Shown: positions 22,375 through 31,776 of the stretch, piece by piece
Layout: the number at the start of each line of letters is the position of its first letter
Position numbering within the stretch: the first letter of the stretch is position 1
Assembly (NCBI RefSeq): GCF_013523055.1
Contig: NZ_JAAMQM010000003.1
Span: 62,001-126,000 of the forward strand
DNA from: Pseudomonas capeferrum
GTDB lineage: Bacteria; Pseudomonadota; Gammaproteobacteria; Pseudomonadales; Pseudomonadaceae
Direction of reading: 5' to 3'
Length of the DNA: 64,000 nt
Made by a program: the position numbers and the translations under genes
The notes under the pieces: model-generated
Told to the model about the DNA's origin: nothing
What the model saw: only the letters and a program-made list of their open reading frames with translations
The model's database searches: none

Positions 22375-23673
22375 TTATTCCCTGGCTGCCGCTTCTGCTT
22401 GATCCACCTCGAACTGGACCGAGACGAACCGAGGGCGACCTGAGGTGTACCCGAAGTACAGCAAAGCCACACCTACCGCAGAAAGGAAAATCTCTACGTG
22501 GGCATAACCAATGGACGGCTTGTAAAGCATTCCGACCAACAGGGGCCCGAGCGCCCCTACGCCATAGCCGATTCCTTGTACCATGCCGGATAACTCAGCC
22601 GCGACATGCGCATTCTCGGAGCGCAAGACAATCATTGCGATAGCGATGGACGTCAATGCGCCTTGCCCAATGCCTTGCACCCCAGCCCAGAACCAAACCG
22701 ACTGGATTGGAGCAGCCAGGCATCCCAGGAAACCGATTGTCGTAAGCAAAACCACAATTACATTGAACCAGGATTGATTGGGCAATCGAGTGGCTATCAA
22801 TGGCGCGGCCAGGCACGTAGCGGTTTGCAGGAGGATTGAGCTGGACACGATGAGGCTCGACTCCAGCGGCGCCAATCCGCGGTCCCGTAGAAAGGGGGCA
22901 AGCCAGCCGAAGACGGTGAAGGAATACATGGCCTGCAGAACCATGAACAGCGTGAGTTGCCAGGCAAGCGCGCAACGCCACAGGCCTCTTATATGGGGTG
23001 TCGCCATGCGCGTAACAGCCGTCCCCTTGGAAAGCTGAAAGAACCAGCAGGCGCAGGCTACGGCTGCAGGCAAGGACCAGAGCGCCAAAGCCATAGTCCA
23101 GCCGCCGCCCAGAGCATGTTTAAGCGGTATGGTAATACCCGCGGCAGTGGCGGCGCCGCCCAAGAGCGCCATGGAATAGAGGCCGGTCATCAGGCCAGTT
23201 GACGTGGGGAAGTCTCGCTTGATGAGCCCGGGAAGAAGGACGTTGATGATGGCAATTGCGCCACCGACGACGACCGAGCCGACGATGAGGCCAGGAATAC
23301 CCCCCATTCCACGACCCAATAGGCCAGCAGATAACAGCACCATCAATCCAAGAATAGTACGCTCCGCTCCGATTTTTCTGGCCAGCCATGGTGCCAACGG
23401 CGCGAATAATCCCAGGCACAGGACCGGCAAGGTAGTCACCGCACTGGTGGCCACAGACGTCAAGCCCAGATCGATTTTCACCTCGGCAAGCACGGCCCCC
23501 ATACTTGGAAAAGCAGTGCGCAGATTGAAGGCCACCAAAAGAAGGCTGGAGGCCAGATAGAATAAGCCTGTCGCAGGTGCGATGAAAACTGGCGACGCGC
23601 CGGCTTCAGACCCGATGAAAGCATCAGCCAGCTCTGAGACTTCGCGCTGCGTTCGCGTTACACCCTGCTCCAT
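22375..23673 (-). CDS. MFS transporter, CynX/NimT type
   Basis: About 432 residues from the ATG at 23673, preceded by GGAGGGGAAG; the open frame extends to 23832, but that part does not look coding. Twelve hydrophobic segments are visible, with GLFAPLAPWLARKIGAERT after segment two (an MFS motif A variant) and LPGLIKRDFP and GLMTGLYSMALLGGA in the middle, which are typical of the cyanate/nitroimidazole (CynX/NimT) subgroup. In this context it may move creatinine or a breakdown product such as N-methylhydantoin. Confidence 0.82.
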   Translation of the reverse strand: MEQGVTRTQREVSELADAFIGSEAGASPVFIAPATGLFYLASSLLLVAFNLRTAFPSMGAVLAEVKIDLGLTSVATSAVTTLPVLCLGLFAPLAPWLARKIGAERTILGLMVLLSAGLLGRGMGGIPGLIVGSVVVGGAIAIINVLLPGLIKRDFPTSTGLMTGLYSMALLGGAATAAGITIPLKHALGGGWTMALALWSLPAAVACACWFFQLSKGTAVTRMATPHIRGLWRCALAWQLTLFMVLQAMYSFTVFGWLAPFLRDRGLAPLESSLIVSSSILLQTATCLAAPLIATRLPNQSWFNVIVVLLTTIGFLGCLAAPIQSVWFWAGVQGIGQGALTSIAIAMIVLRSENAHVAAELSGMVQGIGYGVGALGPLLVGMLYKPSIGYAHVEIFLSAVGVALLYFGYTSGRPRFVSVQFEVDQAEAAARE

Positions 23674-23730
23674 CTTCCCCTCCGGGAATTCGGCCTGGAA
23701 GGTATGAACCTTGTTCAGGACGGGACAATG

Positions 23731-23768
23731 GAATAAAAAATGCCGCACAATTGGCTTGTGCGGCATGA
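23731..23768 (-). terminator. Strong terminator of the creatinase gene
   Basis: Reading on the minus strand, TGCCGCACAA-GCCAA-TTGTGCGGCA is followed by TTTTTTATT. A perfect 10-bp stem with a U tract, right after the creatinase stop. Confidence 0.92.
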
Positions 23769-23773
23769 TCGTT

Positions 23774-24985
23774 TTACTTCTTGACGATGTTGTGTTCCGG
23801 GCCGTATGGGAACTTGGTGACGTTCTCGCCACCGTGCTCGTTGACGATCAGAATGTCATGCTCGCGATAACCGCCCGCTCCCGGAATACCTTCAGGCAGC
23901 ATGATCATCGGTTCGATGGAGACCACCATACCTGGCTCCAGCACGGTGTCGATGTCTTCACGCAGTTCAAGACCCGCTTCACGACCGTAATAATGACTCA
24001 GTGTGCCAAACGAGTGTCCGTAACCGAAGGTGCGGTATTGCAGCACGTCGTGCTCCAGGAAAATCTCGTTCAACTGCTGGGCGATATCGCAGCAGCGCAT
24101 GCCAGGTTTGATCAGTTTCAAACCAGCTTCATGCACCTTCACGTTAACCTCCCACAGGCGCAGATGCTCATCGGAGCAATGGTCCAGGAAAAGGGTTCGT
24201 TCGAGAGCGGTGTAATAACCGGCAATCATCGGGAAACAGTTGAGGCTGAGAATGTCGCCCTTGTTGACCTTGCGCGAGGTCACCGGGTTATGGGCACCGT
24301 CGGTGTTGATGCCTGACTGGAACCAGGTCCAGGTATCCATCAGCTCGGAATCAGGGAACGTGCGGGCGATTTCTCGCACCATGGCCTGAGTGGCGTGCAG
24401 CGCCACTTCGTATTCAGGCACTTGATCATGCAGGGCTTCGATGACCGCAGCGCCGCCGATGTCGGCGATTCGGGCGCCTTGACGGATGATGGCATGCTCT
24501 TCAGCCGATTTGATCATGCGCATGCGCATGCACGGTGCCGCGATGTCCACCAGCTCGGCCTGAGGATAACGGCTGGCCAGCTTATCGCGATTGAGCAGGT
24601 TCAGATGGTCGAACTCGATGCCGATACGTCCGGCCTTGGGCAACGCCTGCTGGATCGCGACGAAATAGTTATCGCGCTGCCAGTCGGTGTAAATGATGTT
24701 TTCGGTACCGACCGTGCGCCGCCAAGGCTGGCCGCCATCGATGTTGGCGCTGATCGACACGACGTTGTCCGGCGTCACGACCAGCGCGTAGGGACGGCCA
24801 AACGAGCAATACAGAAAGTCGCTGTAGTAGTTGACGTTGTGATAAGAGGTGAAGACCGCAGCGTCGATATCGTTCTGGGCCAGGTAACTGCGTAGTGTGG
24901 ACAGGCGATTGGCATATTCCTGTAGAGAGAACGTCGGCTTAACTTTTTCGCCGTTCTTGATTTGAATTGTTTTCGGCATTTGCAT
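23774..24985 (-). CDS. Creatinase (creatine amidinohydrolase)
   Basis: A 403-residue M24-fold enzyme that splits creatine into sarcosine and urea. It matches P. putida creatinase along its whole length, and the active-site residues known from that structure fall at the same numbers: Arg64 (SFGRPY), His232 (GAHNPVT), Glu262 (ALERTLF), Arg335 (YYGREAG) and Glu358 (SIEPMIM). No metal ligands are present, as expected for this pita-bread-fold member. It has its own strong terminator. Creatininase, encoded divergently, supplies its substrate. Confidence 0.97.
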   Translation of the reverse strand: MQMPKTIQIKNGEKVKPTFSLQEYANRLSTLRSYLAQNDIDAAVFTSYHNVNYYSDFLYCSFGRPYALVVTPDNVVSISANIDGGQPWRRTVGTENIIYTDWQRDNYFVAIQQALPKAGRIGIEFDHLNLLNRDKLASRYPQAELVDIAAPCMRMRMIKSAEEHAIIRQGARIADIGGAAVIEALHDQVPEYEVALHATQAMVREIARTFPDSELMDTWTWFQSGINTDGAHNPVTSRKVNKGDILSLNCFPMIAGYYTALERTLFLDHCSDEHLRLWEVNVKVHEAGLKLIKPGMRCCDIAQQLNEIFLEHDVLQYRTFGYGHSFGTLSHYYGREAGLELREDIDTVLEPGMVVSIEPMIMLPEGIPGAGGYREHDILIVNEHGGENVTKFPYGPEHNIVKK

Positions 24986-25140
24986 GTCTTTTGATCCTTC
25001 GGTGGGTTGAGCGGTAGATTGCCCAGTTGTCGGTGCTGCTGGAGATCATTCGAACAGATCTGTCGCGGCTTTTTTTGCACGCATCCGACCTGTAAATGAC
25101 CAGATCCGCCTTCCCCGTCCAGGCTTCGCCATAGAAACGA

Positions 25141-25184
25141 CATACCCCTGGGGCGGGCCTTGCGGACCGCATCTCAGGGGTATG
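25141..25184 (-). terminator. Hairpin between the DJ-1-like and creatinase genes
   Basis: CATACCCCTG at 25141 pairs perfectly with CAGGGGTATG at 25175-25184. On the minus strand it follows the DJ-1-like stop at 25202 by about 17 bases and is trailed by TCGTTTC. It could end or attenuate transcription before creatinase. Confidence 0.5.
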
Positions 25185-25201
25185 GAAAAAGGCGGAAGTG
25201 C

Positions 25202-25798
25202 TCAGTGAAATGACGACGAAGGCGCATTTTTATGGAGAGGGTACGTACCGAAAAGCAGGGCCCGCATCAGTCGCTGGATTTCCTGGCAATCGCCGTAGGC
25301 CAGGCGCTGATTGCCGATACGAAACAGCGTGGCCATTGGCATCAGAACGTTGAAGTGAGCGCAAGATAGTAATGAGCCGTGCCCCGTCACGCTGCAACGC
25401 AGATCATCCAAGTCACTGAGCTTGATTGGAGGCTGCCCGGCTCGGCCCAGCGCACCCAGCGCTATTGGCTGCGACGCCCAATGCTGCACTTGCTGGCGAA
25501 GCGCTTCGTCGTTACCGACCCGGTGCAGATTGTCGCCACCACAGAGAATCAAAACGTCCAGCGGTTGTGCCCGGCTCAGTTGTACCGTGGCGGTCGCTAT
25601 GCCGTTGCTGGCCTTCAAAGGCTGGCCTTCAAGGCTGAGAATTTGCCATTCACAGGCACTGTAAACCGCAGTTTCCTTGGCCAGGCGCAACTGCTCCAGG
25701 GCGGCAGACAAAGCGTAAAAGTCGAACCCTTCCGTCAGCCAGAAACCCACACGCAGCACGATAGGCGTTTTTTGGCTGGTTTCAGTCAGCTGCCGCAT
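25202..25798 (-). CDS. DJ-1/PfpI-like protein without an HTH domain
   Basis: A 198-residue protein that looks like the sensor half of GlxA/GbdR/CahR-type regulators: VLRVGFWLTEGFDFYALSAALEQLRLAKE at the start, LDVLILCGGDNLHRV in the middle, and LSDLDDLRCSV aligning with the GYRCTIHW region of those proteins. It stops after about 195 residues, so the C-terminal AraC DNA-binding domain is missing. No frameshifted AraC sequence follows. It may be a stand-alone ligand-binding protein or the remains of a regulator. Confidence 0.6.
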   Translation of the reverse strand: MRQLTETSQKTPIVLRVGFWLTEGFDFYALSAALEQLRLAKETAVYSACEWQILSLEGQPLKASNGIATATVQLSRAQPLDVLILCGGDNLHRVGNDEALRQQVQHWASQPIALGALGRAGQPPIKLSDLDDLRCSVTGHGSLLSCAHFNVLMPMATLFRIGNQRLAYGDCQEIQRLMRALLFGTYPLHKNAPSSSFH

Positions 25799-26146
25799 GT
25801 TCAGTTTCCTGCATCAGGTTGGATCAGTCTTCGGTAGCCGTTAGCCAGGCCTTGGAGAAGATTCGTCATCGGGGCATGCTGCTAGCACCTGTCCGCGAAT
25901 GACTTGATTGTCGACGCGGCCGCCTTTGCGGAACTGTCCGATTTCGACCTCTAAATGTTCGCTACCCCCTTCTTGCAGAGCGCAATATGGGCTCGCGCAA
26001 GCAGCCTTGGAGGTGTCGGCAGATTTAGTCAATTCCAGGTCGGAAACTGACAATCTCGACACCTTGCGATCTGTTCGAATCGGCTCTCGCAATGCTTGCT
26101 GCAGATGGCAACCCTGACAAATACAAGTCCTCAAGAGGCTACACCA
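25799..26146. other. 348-base divergent region ahead of creatininase
   Basis: Separates the DJ-1-like gene (leftward) from creatininase (rightward) and must hold both promoters. No clear -35/-10 pair or operator could be picked out, and the open frames here have no ribosome sites. AAGAGG precedes the creatininase ATG. Confidence 0.4.
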
Positions 26147-26923
26147 ATGAACGACAGCGTAGTGATTGGGGAGCTTACCTGGCCCGAATACGCGAAAAAG
26201 GTAGCGTCCGGCAGCCCGATATTCTTGCCGGTAGGCGCATTGGAGCAGCATGGTCATCACATGTGCATGGAGGTGGATGTTCTGTTGCCTACGGCCCTGT
26301 GCAAGGCCGTTGCGACCGAAGTTGACGGGCTGGTGCTTCCCGCCCTGGCATACGGTTACAAGTCACAGCAAAAGTCAGGAGGGGGCAATCATTTCCCCGG
26401 CACTACAAGCCTGGATGGCGCTACGCTGACCCATACCATACAGGACATCATCAGAGAGCTTGCCCGCCATGGCGCGCGCAAGCTGGTCATGATGAACGGC
26501 CACTACGAGAACTCGATGTTCATCGTTGAAGGCATCGACCTGGCGCTTCGCGAACTTCGCTATGGAGGTATCGATAATTTCAAGGTGGTCGTGCTGTCTT
26601 ACTGGGACTTCGTCAACGACCCGGCCGTGATCGAAAAACTCTATCCCGATGGATTTCTCGGCTGGGATATAGAGCATGGTGGCGTTTTCGAGACCTCGTT
26701 GATGCTGGCCCTGCACCCTGACAAAGTCGATCTGAGCCGCGCCATCGATCACCCCCCCGCCACTTTCCCGCCTTACGATGTTTTCCCCATCATTGCAGAG
26801 CGCACGCCAGCGTGCGGAACCCTCTCATCGCCCAAAGGCTCCAGCGCAGAGAAAGGCGAGTTGATCATGCGCGTCTGTGTGACGGGCATCAGCGCCGCCG
26901 TGCGAGAGGCATTCGACTTGTAA
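26147..26923 (+). CDS. Creatininase (creatinine amidohydrolase)
   Basis: A 258-residue metal-dependent hydrolase that opens creatinine to creatine. The start MNDSVVIGELTW at 26147 fits P. putida creatininase. Metal ligands are visible: Glu33 and His35 (ALEQHGHH), Asp44 (EVDVLLP), His119 and Glu121 (MNGHYENS), one residue lower than in the published enzyme. Other conserved blocks include SQQKSGGGNHFPGTTSLDG and WDIEHGGVFETSLML. It starts a rightward set with the permease and the GlxA-like regulator. Confidence 0.96.
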   Translation: MNDSVVIGELTWPEYAKKVASGSPIFLPVGALEQHGHHMCMEVDVLLPTALCKAVATEVDGLVLPALAYGYKSQQKSGGGNHFPGTTSLDGATLTHTIQDIIRELARHGARKLVMMNGHYENSMFIVEGIDLALRELRYGGIDNFKVVVLSYWDFVNDPAVIEKLYPDGFLGWDIEHGGVFETSLMLALHPDKVDLSRAIDHPPATFPPYDVFPIIAERTPACGTLSSPKGSSAEKGELIMRVCVTGISAAVREAFDL

Positions 26924-27003
26924 CAGTAACGCGCTCATTACACGCCGACGACACCGCTACCGATAGCTGTTCACCCTCCTTCAATAATAAAAAGGGTACT
27001 CAT

Positions 27004-28383
27004 ATGTCCAGCAATTCCGCTCTGGCCCCGGGCCTCAAGCAGCGTCACGTGACCATGCTGTCAATCGCTGGCGCTATCGGTGCCGGTCTGTTCATCGGTT
27101 CTGGGCATGCCATCGCAGCAGCTGGCCCGGCGGCGATTCTGGCTTACATCTTGTCAGGCACCCTGGTTGTCCTGGTTATGCGAATGCTGGGAGAAATGGC
27201 CGTCGCGTCGCCAGACACGGGATCGTTTTCGACCTATGCCGAACGTGCGATGGGACGCACCGCGGGCTTCACCATCGGCTGGCTGTACTGGTGGTTCTGG
27301 GTATTGGTCATTCCCATCGAAGCCATTGCAGCGGCTGCGATCCTGCACACGTGGTTTCCCGCTATCCAGACGTGGGAGTTCGCGTTGGCGGTTACCGGCC
27401 TCCTGACCTTGACCAATTTGTTCAGCGTGGCGCGCTACGGTGAGTTCGAGTTCTGGTTCGCCATGCTCAAAGTCATCGCGGTATTGGGTTTTATCGCCCT
27501 TGGTGCCGTGGCCCTGACAGGGATAGTGCCAGACCTGACGGTCAGTGGTGTCGTTAAGCTGAGTAACGAATTCGGCGGTTTCATGCCCAACGGCATGACA
27601 GCGGTCGTCGGAGCGATGCTCACTACCGTATTCAGTTTCATGGGCACTGAAATTGTGACCATTGCCGCCGCCGAGTCCAAGAACCCGTCCAAACAGATCA
27701 CCCGCGCCACCAATTCGGTGGTCTGGCGAATGGGCATCTTCTACATCGTGTCAGTGTTCCTGATCGTCTCCATCGTCCCGTGGAACGACCCCATGCTCGT
27801 CCAGGTCGGCTCTTATCAAAGAGCGCTGGAACTGATGAATATCCCGCACGCCAAGATGATCGTGGATATCGTTGTCCTGATCGCCGTCGCCAGTTGCCTC
27901 AACTCGGCCATTTATACGGCATCACGCATGGTGTACTCGCTGAGCAAACGTGGCGATGGTCCGCGTATGCTTCAGCGCACCTCTTCGGCTGGCGTGCCCT
28001 ATGTTGCGGTGCTGGCTAGCACGGCGGTGGGCTTTCTGACCACGGCACTCAATTATTTCGCACCCGACGAAGTGTTCTCATTCCTGCTGGCAAGCTCAGG
28101 CGCTGTAGCGCTGCTGGTGTATCTGGCAATCGCCGTCTCTCAACTGCTGCTGCGTAAACGGGCGAACCTCCAGGGTGACGCGATGGCGTTCAAGATGTGG
28201 CTGTTCCCCTGGCTCAGTTATCTGGTGATTTTCTCCATACTGAGCATTCTCACGATGATGCTGGTGCTGCCGGAGCATCGGATGGAAGTCCTGGCAACAG
28301 GCGTTCTGACACTGTCTATCGTGGGCATGAGCGTGATTTCCTCGGCCAGAAAAAGCAGGCCGCCACAGGCTGAAACCGCATAG
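27004..28383 (+). CDS. Amino acid permease (APC family, GabP/AnsP type)
   Basis: A 459-residue permease with twelve membrane helices. The first carries the APC signature (HVTMLSIAGAIGAGLFIGSG), and TEIVTIAAAESKNPSKQI after helix six is the family loop. It is closest by eye to gamma-aminobutyrate and aromatic amino acid permeases. The ATG at 27004 replaces a longer frame. It lies 80 bases after creatininase; likely substrates are sarcosine, creatine or creatinine. Confidence 0.88.
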   Translation: MSSNSALAPGLKQRHVTMLSIAGAIGAGLFIGSGHAIAAAGPAAILAYILSGTLVVLVMRMLGEMAVASPDTGSFSTYAERAMGRTAGFTIGWLYWWFWVLVIPIEAIAAAAILHTWFPAIQTWEFALAVTGLLTLTNLFSVARYGEFEFWFAMLKVIAVLGFIALGAVALTGIVPDLTVSGVVKLSNEFGGFMPNGMTAVVGAMLTTVFSFMGTEIVTIAAAESKNPSKQITRATNSVVWRMGIFYIVSVFLIVSIVPWNDPMLVQVGSYQRALELMNIPHAKMIVDIVVLIAVASCLNSAIYTASRMVYSLSKRGDGPRMLQRTSSAGVPYVAVLASTAVGFLTTALNYFAPDEVFSFLLASSGAVALLVYLAIAVSQLLLRKRANLQGDAMAFKMWLFPWLSYLVIFSILSILTMMLVLPEHRMEVLATGVLTLSIVGMSVISSARKSRPPQAETA

Positions 28384-28490
28384 AACAGATTCGTAGCCCT
28401 CGCCACGGACTGCGCCAAGACTCACATTCCTTTTTAGGTCGTTCCGACTGTTCCGCCTAATGGGCCGGACCCGCTTGATAACAGCGTTCT

Positions 28491-28530
28491 CACCCTGCGA
28501 GAAGGAGGCGCTCGCAGGGTGTTGGTTTTC
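28491..28530 (+). terminator. Rho-independent terminator of the permease gene
   Basis: CACCCTGCGAG at 28491-28501 pairs perfectly with CTCGCAGGGTG at 28511-28521, followed by TTGGTTTTC. Confidence 0.82.
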
Positions 28531-28674
28531 TCGGGCACGAACAGGCGAAACTTCGCATCCCCATGCAGGCCGCGGGCCAGCAGGTGTTCGTCAGCACAGC
28601 TCCCAAAGCCCGGAAGCCGGGTGTAAGATCCAGTCAAGAGCAGGATCAGACAATAACAACCAGGAGCACTATCG

Positions 28675-29691
28675 ATGGGGAAATTGAAGGCCTCGACCCC
28701 CGCCATGGGATACCCGGTCAGTGACCAAAACCCTGTAAAAGTCGTTGGTTTTCTGGTGATGCCCAATTTCACCACCATTGGCTTCGCCTCGGCGGTGGAA
28801 ACCTTGCGAATGGCCAATCTGGCGGCGCGCAGGCCCATGTTCCGAACCCTTATCATTGCAGCCGACATGGAGCCGGTGGGTGCCAGCAACGGTATGCGCA
28901 TCCTGCCGGATTTCAGCATCAAGGATGCTCCCAAGCTGGACATGTTGTTCGTGGTTGGGCCAAACCCCATCGTTTCCAACCACAGTACTCGCCCACTACT
29001 CAATTGGCTGCGCAAGCTGGCGCATGAACAGGTGCCACTGGGTGGCATCTGTACCGGTAGCCATTTGTTGGCGCGCGCCAACTTGCTCACCGGTTATCGC
29101 TGCACGATCCATTGGGAAGATATCGAGGCGCTGAAAGAGCGCTTCCCCGGGATCATCATTTCCAACCAGTTGTTCGAGCTTGACCGGGACCGTTACACCA
29201 GTTCCGGTGGTGTCGCGTCCATGGACATGATCCTGCAGTTGATCGCCCGAGAGCCTGGTGGGCGGGATATAGCCGCACACGCAGCCGAGTTGTTGTTGTG
29301 TGATCGGGTACGCGGCTCTCAAGAGCGACAGCGCGTGCCCTTGCGACAGAAGCTGGGCACCTCGCAGCCCAAACTCAGTCAGGTCGTCGCGATCATGGAG
29401 TCCAACCTTGAAGAGCCCATGACACTGGAAGAACTCGCAGGGGTGAACGAGATATCGGTTCGGCAACTGGAGCGCCTGTTCCACAAACATCTGCAACGGA
29501 CACCCAGTCAGTACTACCTCGAACTACGCCTGTCGCGGGCTCGGCAGCTGTTGTTGCGCAGTGAATCACAAGTACGCGACATCGCGCTCGCTTGTGGTTT
29601 CGTGTCACCCGCGCATTTCTCCAAGTGCTACAGCCGCTTCTTCGGTGTATCACCCATTGGTGAACGCAAACAGGTGGCCGCTTTACATTAA
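28675..29691 (+). CDS. GlxA-family regulator (DJ-1/PfpI plus AraC HTH), CahR-like
   Basis: A 338-residue regulator. Residues 1-205 form a DJ-1/PfpI-like sensor (VKVVGFLVMPNFTTIGFASAVETLRMAN, GGICTGSHLLARANLL), and about 225-335 form an AraC-type DNA-binding domain (EISVRQLERLFHKHL, IALACGFVSPAHFSKCYSRFFG). In P. aeruginosa and P. putida the creatine amidohydrolase gene is activated by CahR, which has this architecture. This gene sits in the creatinine locus, so a CahR-like role is likely, though I have not compared the sequences. Confidence 0.85.
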   Translation: MGKLKASTPAMGYPVSDQNPVKVVGFLVMPNFTTIGFASAVETLRMANLAARRPMFRTLIIAADMEPVGASNGMRILPDFSIKDAPKLDMLFVVGPNPIVSNHSTRPLLNWLRKLAHEQVPLGGICTGSHLLARANLLTGYRCTIHWEDIEALKERFPGIIISNQLFELDRDRYTSSGGVASMDMILQLIAREPGGRDIAAHAAELLLCDRVRGSQERQRVPLRQKLGTSQPKLSQVVAIMESNLEEPMTLEELAGVNEISVRQLERLFHKHLQRTPSQYYLELRLSRARQLLLRSESQVRDIALACGFVSPAHFSKCYSRFFGVSPIGERKQVAALH

Positions 29692-30117
29692 AAGAACACG
29701 TCGATCGCTCGATTGTCCGGTTGGCTGTCGACTGGGCTGTTGGGCTGCCGTGGCTGTCAGCGCAACCAATCCCATCCTGGCAAACTGAATGTCGGATGTT
29801 CCGCGCACGGCGGTGATACGCAGGGCGATCATCGCTGCAAAAAGTATCCGAAGCACCTTGGATGAATGCAGGGTCGCGACGGCGCCATCCAATTAAAACG
29901 CCTGTTCAGGAAAGTAGACACTCCCTACCGAAATGAGAACTTCCAGGTCGATTACGCTATCAAACAATCGTCTGCAGCCTCGACATCCCTTGAATCGCGC
30001 CACTTCGGGGCCGCAGGTTCGGTGTTGACCTGTCGACTTGTCTGGGTGAGATGGACGCAGTACATCGTGATTTCGCCGCCTCACCGCAGGGCCGGTTCAG
30101 AATTCCAAGGCTAAGAA
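29692..30117. other. 426-base gap before the efflux genes
   Basis: No gene supported; the longest frames lack ribosome sites. AAGG lies 9 bases before the MFS start. I see no repeats, terminator or clear promoter. Confidence 0.4.
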
Positions 30118-31776
30118 ATGGCTAAATTTGTTTCGCGCGAGTGGCTTCCCCATGAAAAACCTTCGATGCCAGGCTCGCCGTCGACACCCCTGCACTCTAC
30201 TTCCAAGCGCCTGGCCTTTGGTCTGGTAGGCCTGTTGGTGGCGATCACGGGTGGCCTGGGCAATGCCCTGGTCACCGCCAACCTCCAGTTCCTGCAAGGC
30301 GCCCTGGGCGCAACCACTGCGGAAATGGCCTGGCTGCCCGCCGCCTACGTGATGACCAACGTGTCGATGAACCTGCTGCTGGTGAAGTTTCGTCAAGAGT
30401 TCGGCCTACGCGCTTTTACCGAGATCTTCCTGGCGCTGTACGCACTGGTGACCTTCGCCCATCTGTTCGTCAATGACCTGAATTCGGCTATCGCCGTACG
30501 TGCCGCCCACGGCATGGTGGGCGCGGCGTTGAGTTCGCTGGGCCTGTATTACATGATCCAGGCCTTCCCGGCCAAGTGGCGCTTGAAAGCCCTGGTCTTG
30601 GGGCTGGGCGCCTCGCAACTGGCGTTGCCGCTGGCCCGGATCTTTTCCGAAGACCTGCTGCAGATTGCCGAATGGCGCGGCTTGTACCTGTTCGAACTGG
30701 GCCTGGCGCTGACGGCACTGGGCTGCGTGCTGATGCTCAAGCTGCCGCCGGGTGATCGCTTCAAGACTTTCGAGCCGCTGGACTTCCTTACCTTCGCGAT
30801 CATGTCCAGCGGCGTTGCCCTGCTCTGCGCGGTGCTGTCGTTGGGACGCATCGACTGGTGGCTGGAAGCGCCCTGGATCGGTGTCGCCCTCGCCGCCTCG
30901 ATCGCCCTGATCATCACCGGCCTGGCCATCGAACACAATCGCCGCAACCCTTTGCTCATGACCCGCTGGCTGGGCAGCGGCGTGGCCATGCGCCTGGCAC
31001 TCTGCGTGATCCTTATCCGTATGGTCACCTCCGAGCAGTCCACCGGCGCCGTGGGTTTTCTGCAAGCCTTGAACCTGGGCAGCGAGCAGTTGCGCAGCCT
31101 GTACCTGGTGATGCTGCTGGGCGCGGTCTGCGGTTTGGCGGTCAGTGCCTTGACCATCAACCCGCAACACCTGGTGATACCGCTGTTCATCTCCCTGGCG
31201 ATGATGGCGATCGGGTCGTTCATGGACAGTTCATCGAGCAACCTGACGCGCCCGGCGCAGATGTATTTCAGTCAGTTCCTGCTGGCCTTTGGCGGCACGT
31301 TCTTTCTCGGACCGACCATGGTCCTGGGCATCAGCCATATCCTCACCAACCCGCGCAACCTGGTCAGTTTTTCGGTCATGTTCGGTATCTGCAACAACCT
31401 TGGCGGCCTGATTGGCGCAGCCTTGCTGGGCACGTTCCAGATCGCGCGGGAAAAGTTCCATTCCAGCTACCTGGTCGAACAATTGACCCTACTCGACCCG
31501 CTGGTGCTGAACCGAGTGGAAAGCGGCGCAGCGGCCTATGCCGGTGTCATCACCGACCCGGCCTTGCGTACCTCGGTCGGCAGTCGCCTGCTGGCCAACG
31601 CGGCGACACGTGAGGCGAACATTCTCGCCTACAACGATGTCTTCATGATGATCGGCAGCATCGCCATACTCACGATGATCTGGATTTTCATCCGCAGCCT
31701 GTGGCTGTGGCATACCGCTCGCGCTGTCCGCGCGGTGGCGACCCTGAACCCTAGCCGCGGCGCTCCTGCTCAATGA
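30118..31776 (+). CDS. MFS efflux transporter, DHA2/EmrB type
   Basis: A 552-residue major facilitator protein with about 14 hydrophobic segments, of the kind that works with a periplasmic adaptor and an outer-membrane channel. The first helices carry GLLVAITGGLGNALVTANLQFLQGALG, which resembles the start of EmrB-like pumps, and AWLPAAYVMTNVSMN, the usual pump motif. The next gene encodes an EmrA-like adaptor and overlaps by four bases (ATGA). No outer-membrane factor or adjacent regulator is present. The substrate is unknown. Confidence 0.86.
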   Translation: MAKFVSREWLPHEKPSMPGSPSTPLHSTSKRLAFGLVGLLVAITGGLGNALVTANLQFLQGALGATTAEMAWLPAAYVMTNVSMNLLLVKFRQEFGLRAFTEIFLALYALVTFAHLFVNDLNSAIAVRAAHGMVGAALSSLGLYYMIQAFPAKWRLKALVLGLGASQLALPLARIFSEDLLQIAEWRGLYLFELGLALTALGCVLMLKLPPGDRFKTFEPLDFLTFAIMSSGVALLCAVLSLGRIDWWLEAPWIGVALAASIALIITGLAIEHNRRNPLLMTRWLGSGVAMRLALCVILIRMVTSEQSTGAVGFLQALNLGSEQLRSLYLVMLLGAVCGLAVSALTINPQHLVIPLFISLAMMAIGSFMDSSSSNLTRPAQMYFSQFLLAFGGTFFLGPTMVLGISHILTNPRNLVSFSVMFGICNNLGGLIGAALLGTFQIAREKFHSSYLVEQLTLLDPLVLNRVESGAAAYAGVITDPALRTSVGSRLLANAATREANILAYNDVFMMIGSIAILTMIWIFIRSLWLWHTARAVRAVATLNPSRGAPAQ

